Source: Lachnospiraceae bacterium UBA6998 (lineage in GTDB: Bacteria; Bacillota; Clostridia; Lachnospirales; Lachnospiraceae). From it: DNA of 43,546 bases. Both the position numbers and the translations under genes were made by a program. The stretch covers positions 1 through 43,546 of the forward strand of contig DJXS01000073.1 in assembly GCA_002448395.1 (NCBI GenBank). The letters are read 5' to 3'. This document shows, piece by piece, positions 39,108 to 43,546 of the stretch (position 1 is the stretch's first letter; each line of letters begins with the position of its first letter). The notes under the pieces are model-generated. The model searched no databases. It was not told where the DNA came from and was given only the letters and a program-made list of their open reading frames with translations.

Positions 39108-40724
39108 CTAATCCCTTGTCTGATACATGATCCGGCCGTAGCCCTGCCAGACGATCCGGTACTTCTGCTTCTCACAGAGTTTGTTCAGGTCTGACTTTTC
39201 GGAGAGAAGAACAAACTTGCTGCGCACGCTGCCCTCTGTCAGAAGTTTCTCCAGAACGGCGGTCTGGCACACATTAAGGGAAGTATAAGTGGGAAGCATA
39301 TATTCCCACTGCAGGTCTTCGGATTCGGGAAGCTTGGCAATGGTGTTGTCCCAGGGATCATTCTCAAGGGGCAGGATCCCGCGGAATTCAATCTCCAGCG
39401 CCTGCTCGTCCGCGGCGCTCAGCGTACTTCCGTCGATCTGAGGCAGCCGGAAGTTCTCCGGGGCTCTCACAACGAAGAAAGCCATTACCGCCAAAAGAGC
39501 GATCTCGCCGGCGATCCGCTCGAAACCGAGCCTGTTATCCCCGCCTCCGAGTTCAATGAGAAGAAGCCCGTAAGCCAGGGTGACGGACAGCATCATGCGG
39601 TGCAGCTGCACCGGGCTGTACAGGACGACGTTGGCCTCGTAGATCGCGGCGCCTCCGAGCAGCATGAAGAAGATCACGGCGCAGCGGCCGTCTCTTTTTT
39701 TATCGCCGGCAAACAGAGAGCGGATCAGCAGGATCAGCAGGAGTAATGACTGGGCAAAATACAGAAGGGGGATACCTCCCGCCCACCTGCTGTCGGACAG
39801 ATAACCCTTAATCTCCCGCAAGGCATCCAGATTGGCGGACAGGATCTGCTCAGCCATTTTGACCGGAGAACCGCTGCTGAGCAGCTGTTTCAGAGTCTCC
39901 GTCTGTGTGCTGTCGAAGAAATAGCGCGCGACATTGTAGTTCGTAAAGAAGAAGAACAGACCCAGCGAGCCTGCGGCAGAAAGGGCGCAGAGCAGGAAGA
40001 AAAGCGCTTTGGTACCGCCGGAGAGGGCACTTTTTTGCCGGAATATCATGTATACGGGAATCACGAGCAGCGGGAAATAATAAGGGCGCATTGTGTTCCA
40101 GAAGAAGACGATCAGGATCATCGCAAACAGCGCCGCTTTCTGTGAAGAGGCAGAGGCGGACGGGTGCCTGATCATCCACAGGACCAGAGCCGTGAACAGG
40201 ATCAGGAAGAAGTTATAGCTGCTCTCCGACATGCCGGACCAGATGTAGCGTCCCGCCACAAGGTAGGTGACCAGAAAGAGCACGGTGAAGAAGCCCTCTC
40301 TCGCCCTCGGACGAACCAGAAGGACGTAAAAGAGGCCCGCCAGTACGGCGAGGGCAGCGTTGCTGTAATAGATGAAATTGTGGTTCTCTACGCCTGTAAA
40401 GAATGACAGGACAAAATAGGGCAGGTAGGTAAAGATATTGTAGGGCCCGTATGCCAGATTCGCCGGCGCGTCCTCATTGAAGCCGTACATGCCCCTGGGA
40501 TAGAATTCGTGTCGGAGGAGACGGATCACGCGAAAATAACCGACTTCGTCATTCCACGTGGTGTTCCAGGCATCCAGCCTGAGCGCGGAGGTCCCCGTAA
40601 GGAGCTGTAAAAGAGCTGCGCTTATAAAGGGCGCGAGTATGATCAGGATCCAGAATAAGACCGCTGCCGGCCGGATGCGGCCGGAGGAATAGGAGCGCGG
40701 GTCATCGGATGAATAATAAGACAT
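39108..40724 (-). CDS. Polytopic membrane protein, GT-C-like, function unknown
   Basis: No named family is assigned. The 538-residue protein starts MSYYSSDDPRSYSS (GGAGGT site; a GTG 21 bp upstream is worse). About eleven hydrophobic segments follow. The first extracytoplasmic loop (residues about 45-85) is rich in acidic and aromatic residues (WNTTWNDEVGYFRVIRLL, YPRGMYGFNEDAPANLAYGP), as in GT-C glycosyltransferases or other lipid-linked sugar enzymes. The C-terminal 130 residues are hydrophilic and probably extracytoplasmic. Its neighbour on the right is another large membrane protein transcribed divergently, separated by about 190 bp. A glycosyltransferase role is inference only. Confidence 0.75.
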   Translation of the reverse strand: MSYYSSDDPRSYSSGRIRPAAVLFWILIILAPFISAALLQLLTGTSALRLDAWNTTWNDEVGYFRVIRLLRHEFYPRGMYGFNEDAPANLAYGPYNIFTYLPYFVLSFFTGVENHNFIYYSNAALAVLAGLFYVLLVRPRAREGFFTVLFLVTYLVAGRYIWSGMSESSYNFFLILFTALVLWMIRHPSASASSQKAALFAMILIVFFWNTMRPYYFPLLVIPVYMIFRQKSALSGGTKALFFLLCALSAAGSLGLFFFFTNYNVARYFFDSTQTETLKQLLSSGSPVKMAEQILSANLDALREIKGYLSDSRWAGGIPLLYFAQSLLLLILLIRSLFAGDKKRDGRCAVIFFMLLGGAAIYEANVVLYSPVQLHRMMLSVTLAYGLLLIELGGGDNRLGFERIAGEIALLAVMAFFVVRAPENFRLPQIDGSTLSAADEQALEIEFRGILPLENDPWDNTIAKLPESEDLQWEYMLPTYTSLNVCQTAVLEKLLTEGSVRSKFVLLSEKSDLNKLCEKQKYRIVWQGYGRIMYQTRD

Positions 40725-40759
40725 TACAGTACCTCCGTATTTCACATGTAACTGCTTTT

Positions 40760-40787
40760 ATTATACAACAGCATTCCGTACGGGCAA
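40760..40787 (-). promoter_or_regulatory. Candidate promoter of the 538-aa membrane protein
   Basis: On the minus strand TTGCCC (40787-40782), a 16-bp spacer and TATAAT (40765-40760) lie about 36 bp upstream of the ATG. Confidence 0.6.
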
Positions 40788-40862
40788 ATAAAGCGTGAGA
40801 CACAAAAAGGGGATAGGAAGAAATAAAGTGCGGTTCAGTCTGTCGGAAGAAAGAAAAAAGCG

Positions 40863-40868
40863 TATAAT
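40863..40868 (+). promoter_or_regulatory. Candidate -10 of the 400-aa membrane protein
   Basis: TATAAT lies 45 bp before the ATG at 40914; the sequence 17 bp upstream (CTGTCG) is only a weak -35. Confidence 0.45.
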
Positions 40869-40913
40869 GATTACATATGCAAGTTTATGAACTGCTGACT
40901 CAGGAGGACGTTT

Positions 40914-42116
40914 ATGGAAAATACAGATAAGAGAAAGATCAGCGGAACAGGATGGGTCATGATCGCGATCAGCCTGATGATCCTGTTCACCTGCGGGTTT
41001 CTCACAGCACTGGTAGGTATCGACTACGGCCCGCACGAAGAGATCGCCCTGAGCCTTACGCCCGGAGATCCGATCGGCCTCTTTAAGGCCCATCCGGAGC
41101 CGCTCTGGCATCTGTTCACCTACGCGGCGGTGAAGCTCCTTCACTGCAGGGTAGAGATCGCGGCCGGGCTGGTTTCCGGAATGTTCATTGTGCTGACTTA
41201 TATTATTGCATTTGCGACAATCCGAAGAACGGTACCGGGCCTTGAATCCCACGAGATCGCAGGCCTTGATCTGGTCCTGCACCTTGTCGGCGCGATCTAT
41301 GTGCCCATGTTCAATAAAGAGCCCTATCTGGGACAGGGTACGCCGAATATCTGGCACAATCCCACAACGATCGCAGTCAGACCGATCGCGCTGCTGATCT
41401 TTGTCCTGACGGCCTCCATAGTCATGCAGGCCAAGAGGGAGGAGTTTGAGAACAGTATTCCGGCAGGCAGAGCCGTACTTACGTCGATCCTGCTGATTCT
41501 TTCCTGCCTTGCGAAACCGAGTTTTGTCCAGGTGTTCTACCCCGCGATTTTCACGCTGATGGTTATCTGGCTGATCATGTACAAGGGAAAGAATCTCAGA
41601 ACGGCCATTCAGCTCATGCTCATGTGCTTGCCTTCCCTGGCAGTCATGATCCTTCAGTTCGTCATTGCCTTCTACGGCGGGAATTCCAAATCCGGCGGCA
41701 TTACGATCGCGCCCTTTGTGGTGGCGGGAGCGAGGACCCCTTCCATCGCGATCTCCATGCTGCTCCTTCTGGCTTTCCCTCTCCTCATGCTGATCCTCTC
41801 GGCGATCAGAAAGAACGTGACATGGGGCGATATTTTCGCATGGCTCATGCTCTTGTGGGGACTTGTGTGGAGACTGCTCCTGGCTGAAAAGGGAGAGCGG
41901 ACCTACCACGGGAACTTTTCGTGGGGATACATGCTGGCGGTCTATCTGGTCTGGTATACCGCAGTCAGGGCTTATCTCAAGCTCTACTTCAGCGAGCAGA
42001 TGACAGGCAACAAGAGAGGCGTCGGATTCGTGCTGGCGACGATTGTCCTGGTACTGCATCTTCTGTCCGGCCTCTACTATCTGATCTATCTGATCGCGCT
42101 CGGACATGGAATGTAA
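40914..42116 (+). CDS. Polytopic membrane protein of unknown function
   Basis: A 400-residue protein with about ten hydrophobic segments. After a short charged N terminus, the first membrane segment (MIAISLMILFTCGFLTALVG) leads into an extracytoplasmic loop with DYGPHEEIALSL and HPEPLWHLF, acidic and aromatic as in GT-C-type membrane enzymes. A second loop has NKEPYLGQGTPNIWHNPTTI, and KPSFVQVFYP appears in the middle. I cannot assign a family. AGGAGG is 6 bp before the ATG. dapA starts 45 bp downstream on the same strand, so the two may form an operon, with no evident functional link. The divergent gene on its left is also a large membrane protein of similar topology. Confidence 0.75.
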   Translation: MENTDKRKISGTGWVMIAISLMILFTCGFLTALVGIDYGPHEEIALSLTPGDPIGLFKAHPEPLWHLFTYAAVKLLHCRVEIAAGLVSGMFIVLTYIIAFATIRRTVPGLESHEIAGLDLVLHLVGAIYVPMFNKEPYLGQGTPNIWHNPTTIAVRPIALLIFVLTASIVMQAKREEFENSIPAGRAVLTSILLILSCLAKPSFVQVFYPAIFTLMVIWLIMYKGKNLRTAIQLMLMCLPSLAVMILQFVIAFYGGNSKSGGITIAPFVVAGARTPSIAISMLLLLAFPLLMLILSAIRKNVTWGDIFAWLMLLWGLVWRLLLAEKGERTYHGNFSWGYMLAVYLVWYTAVRAYLKLYFSEQMTGNKRGVGFVLATIVLVLHLLSGLYYLIYLIALGHGM

Positions 42117-42161
42117 AACGGAAAAAGTATGTGAAGTTTACAATAATAAAGGAGAATCGAA

Positions 42162-43046
42162 ATGGCTATTTTCAAAGGCGCGGGTGTCGCAATTGTAACG
42201 CCCATGAAAGAAAACGGAGAAATCAACTATGAAGTACTGGGCGCGCTGATCGAGGACCAGATCGCTAACCACACAGATGCGATCATTATCTGCGGGACGT
42301 CCGGCGAAGCGCCTACTCTCGAGGATGACGAACATCTGGAGGCGATCCGCTACACAGTTGAGAAGACGGCGGGCAGGATCCCTGTCATTGCCGGTACGGG
42401 ATCCAACAATACCGCTCACGCGATCATGATGTCCAAAGAGGCCCAGCAGCTCGGCGCTGACGGCTGCCTTCTCGTTGCGCCCTATTACAACAAGGCGACC
42501 CAGAACGGACTGTTCCAGCACTTCTCTGCGATCGCCGGCGCGATCGATATCCCTTGCGTTCTTTACAACGTTCCGTCCAGAACGGGATCCAACATCCTGC
42601 CCGAGACGGCAGTCAGGCTTGCAAAGGAAGTGGATAATATCGTGGCGATCAAGGAGGCGTCCGGCAACATCAGTCAGGTTGCCAGGCTCGCTACGCTCGG
42701 CGAAGGCATCATCGACATCTATTCGGGCAACGATGACCAGATCGTTCCGATCTGCTCCCTCGGAGGCATCGGCGTGATCTCCGTGCTCTCCAATGTGGCT
42801 CCCAAGGAGACCCACGACATGGTGGCATACTGCCTGGCAAACCGCTATGACGAGGCCCGCAAACTGCAGTTCAAGTCTCTGGATCTTGTGAACGCGCTGT
42901 TCTGCGAGGTCAATCCCATCCCTGTAAAAGCTGCGCTGTGCATGCAGGGCTACGCGGTGGGACGCCCGAGGCTTCCGCTGACGGAGATGGAGCCGCAGCA
43001 TCAGGAAGTGCTGAGGAAAGCTATGATTGAATTTGGATGTCTGTAA
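42162..43046 (+). CDS. dapA: 4-hydroxy-tetrahydrodipicolinate synthase
   Basis: Condenses pyruvate with aspartate semialdehyde, the first committed step to lysine and diaminopimelate. The 294-residue TIM-barrel protein has GTSGEAPTL (45-53), the catalytic Tyr135 with Arg140 (LYNVPSRTG) and the Schiff-base Lys164 in VAIKEASGNI, positions in line with the family. GGIGVISVLSNVAP follows. The pattern favours DapA over N-acetylneuraminate lyase, since Arg140 and YNVPSRTG are DapA-type. AAAGGAG precedes the ATG. No other lysine gene is adjacent. The gene ends in a strong terminator. Confidence 0.94.
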   Translation: MAIFKGAGVAIVTPMKENGEINYEVLGALIEDQIANHTDAIIICGTSGEAPTLEDDEHLEAIRYTVEKTAGRIPVIAGTGSNNTAHAIMMSKEAQQLGADGCLLVAPYYNKATQNGLFQHFSAIAGAIDIPCVLYNVPSRTGSNILPETAVRLAKEVDNIVAIKEASGNISQVARLATLGEGIIDIYSGNDDQIVPICSLGGIGVISVLSNVAPKETHDMVAYCLANRYDEARKLQFKSLDLVNALFCEVNPIPVKAALCMQGYAVGRPRLPLTEMEPQHQEVLRKAMIEFGCL

Positions 43047-43051
43047 GAATT

Positions 43052-43110
43052 AAAAAAAGAGGGTGTTGCATCTCGCTGATTAATCAGCGAGGGCAACGCC
43101 CTCTTTTTGC
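43052..43110 (+). terminator. Long intrinsic terminator after dapA
   Basis: AAAGAGGGTGTTGC pairs with GCAACGCCCTCTTT, and the interior is itself a perfect 20-bp palindrome, CTCGCTGATTAATCAGCGAG (43072-43091). TTTTT follows on the plus strand, and AAAAAAA on the left gives it bidirectional potential. Confidence 0.92.
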
Positions 43111-43213
43111 GCCAAAACCATGGTTTTCTCTCTGATCTTTACCGTTTTTGCGGCCTGATCTCATCAGATATCTTTCCATTCTTCATCCGCTTTATATTTC
43201 AGGCGCACTGAAA

Positions 43214-43233
43214 CAGACATCCCCCGATGTCTG
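43214..43233. repeat. Stem-loop next to transposase remnant
   Basis: CAGACATC-CCCC-GATGTCTG is a perfect 8-bp stem, 38 bp past the transposase stop. It could be part of the element end. The rest of the gap 43111-43271 shows no gene. Confidence 0.55.
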
Positions 43234-43271
43234 CATTTCTGAATGACGGTTCGTTTTGAAATGTCTAAATT

Positions 43272-43546
43272 TTATGCCGGTTTCTTCAGTTCATAGAGCC
43301 GGATCCCGGACTTCTGAGACTGGATCTTCCAGTGCAGCTTGTTGATGTTATACGCAATCGCAACAAGCACACTCTCTGCCAGTACATTATCCTTCCCCCT
43401 GTACAGGTACTGTCTGAACCCCATATCCTCTTTTACAACAGCAAACGTCCCTTCTGCCTGTATGCTGCGGTTCATCCTGAGCTGTGTACCGTAATCACTC
43501 AGGATGCGCTTCAGGTTCTCTGCCCTCTTTTCCTCTTTGGTCTTTG
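43272..43546 (-). mobile_element. IS1182-like transposase, C-terminal part, cut by window edge
   Basis: The reading frame is open from the right edge to the stop at 43272, giving about 91 residues. The visible part, with MNRSIQAEGTFAVVKEDMGF and then YRGKDNVLAESVLVAIAYN, is the typical C-terminal end of IS1182-family DDE transposases, including the EGTF segment that holds the last acidic catalytic residue. Upstream codons (reading KEEKRAENLKRILSDYGTQL) keep the frame open, so the gene continues beyond 43546. A short inverted repeat at 43214-43233 may belong to the element. Whether the whole transposase is intact cannot be judged. Confidence 0.85.

Noticed and set aside
40761..42107. A 448-codon open frame on the minus strand opposite the 400-aa membrane protein
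   Set aside because: It is very hydrophilic with His/Gln/Asp/Arg bias, has no family motif, and mirrors the coding strand of a gene with a good ribosome site and membrane segments. It is an antisense shadow.
1..43546. tRNA or rRNA genes
   Set aside because: I saw no cloverleaf-type or rRNA signature while reading both strands. Without a covariance search a tRNA could still be missed.

Overview
The window looks like a chromosomal segment of a Gram-positive anaerobe of the Clostridia, most likely a Lachnospiraceae-type gut bacterium. The reasons are an oxygen-independent (cbi-type) cobalamin pathway with clostridial gene fusions, lipoprotein signals in place of periplasmic proteins, purine-rich Shine-Dalgarno sites before almost every gene, a moderately high G+C content, and Clostridia-type families (Mbeg1-like hydrolase, T4-type lysozyme-like protein, BrkB/YihY, short glycogen phosphorylase). 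The assignment is inferred from gene content; there is no rRNA marker in the window.

Positions 1-18100 are dominated by one leftward B12 operon of about 17.5 kb. It starts at a promoter near 18072-18100, passes through a cobalamin riboswitch (about 17880-18053) with an intrinsic terminator just before the first ribosome binding site, and then reads cbiK (exported lipoprotein cobaltochelatase), a BtuF-like lipoprotein, cbiP/cobQ, cbiC, cbiD, cbiF, a BtuC-like permease, an ABC-ATPase::Cys-rich::CobT fusion, cbiB, a cbiG-cbiH fusion, a cbiJ-cbiE-cbiT fusion and cbiA. Cobalt insertion, most ring methylations, amidation, aminopropanol attachment, lower-ligand activation and corrinoid uptake are thus under one B12 switch. 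cbiL, cobU/cobS and an adenosyltransferase are not in the window. The 3' end of the operon runs into tandem 70-bp hairpin-rich repeats, and a related palindrome sits between cbiK and the BtuF-like gene.

Positions 18100-28000 hold an XRE-Uma2 fusion gene with a strong promoter carrying paired repeats, a sodium:solute symporter with its own repeat-rich control region, a BrkB/YihY membrane protein, a lysozyme-like cell-wall protein, glycogen phosphorylase, a divergent galactokinase and a convergent malic enzyme. Strong hairpin terminators separate several of these units.

Positions 28000-37000 hold a small 78-aa protein with a leader-like C-terminal motif, a divergent RsbW-like anti-sigma-type ATPase, an ECF-like sigma factor, larC and larB for the nickel-pincer cofactor (LarC with a 59-residue His/Asp tract), a HAD-IIA phosphatase, an RluA pseudouridine synthase, a Nudix hydrolase, an Mbeg1-like alpha/beta hydrolase and a phosphoglycerate dehydrogenase-like SerA.

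Positions 37000-43546 hold a Bax-inhibitor-1-like membrane protein, an AI-2E-family exporter-like protein, two divergent polytopic membrane proteins of unknown function, dapA with a very strong terminator, and the C-terminal part of an IS1182-like transposase that runs off the right edge.
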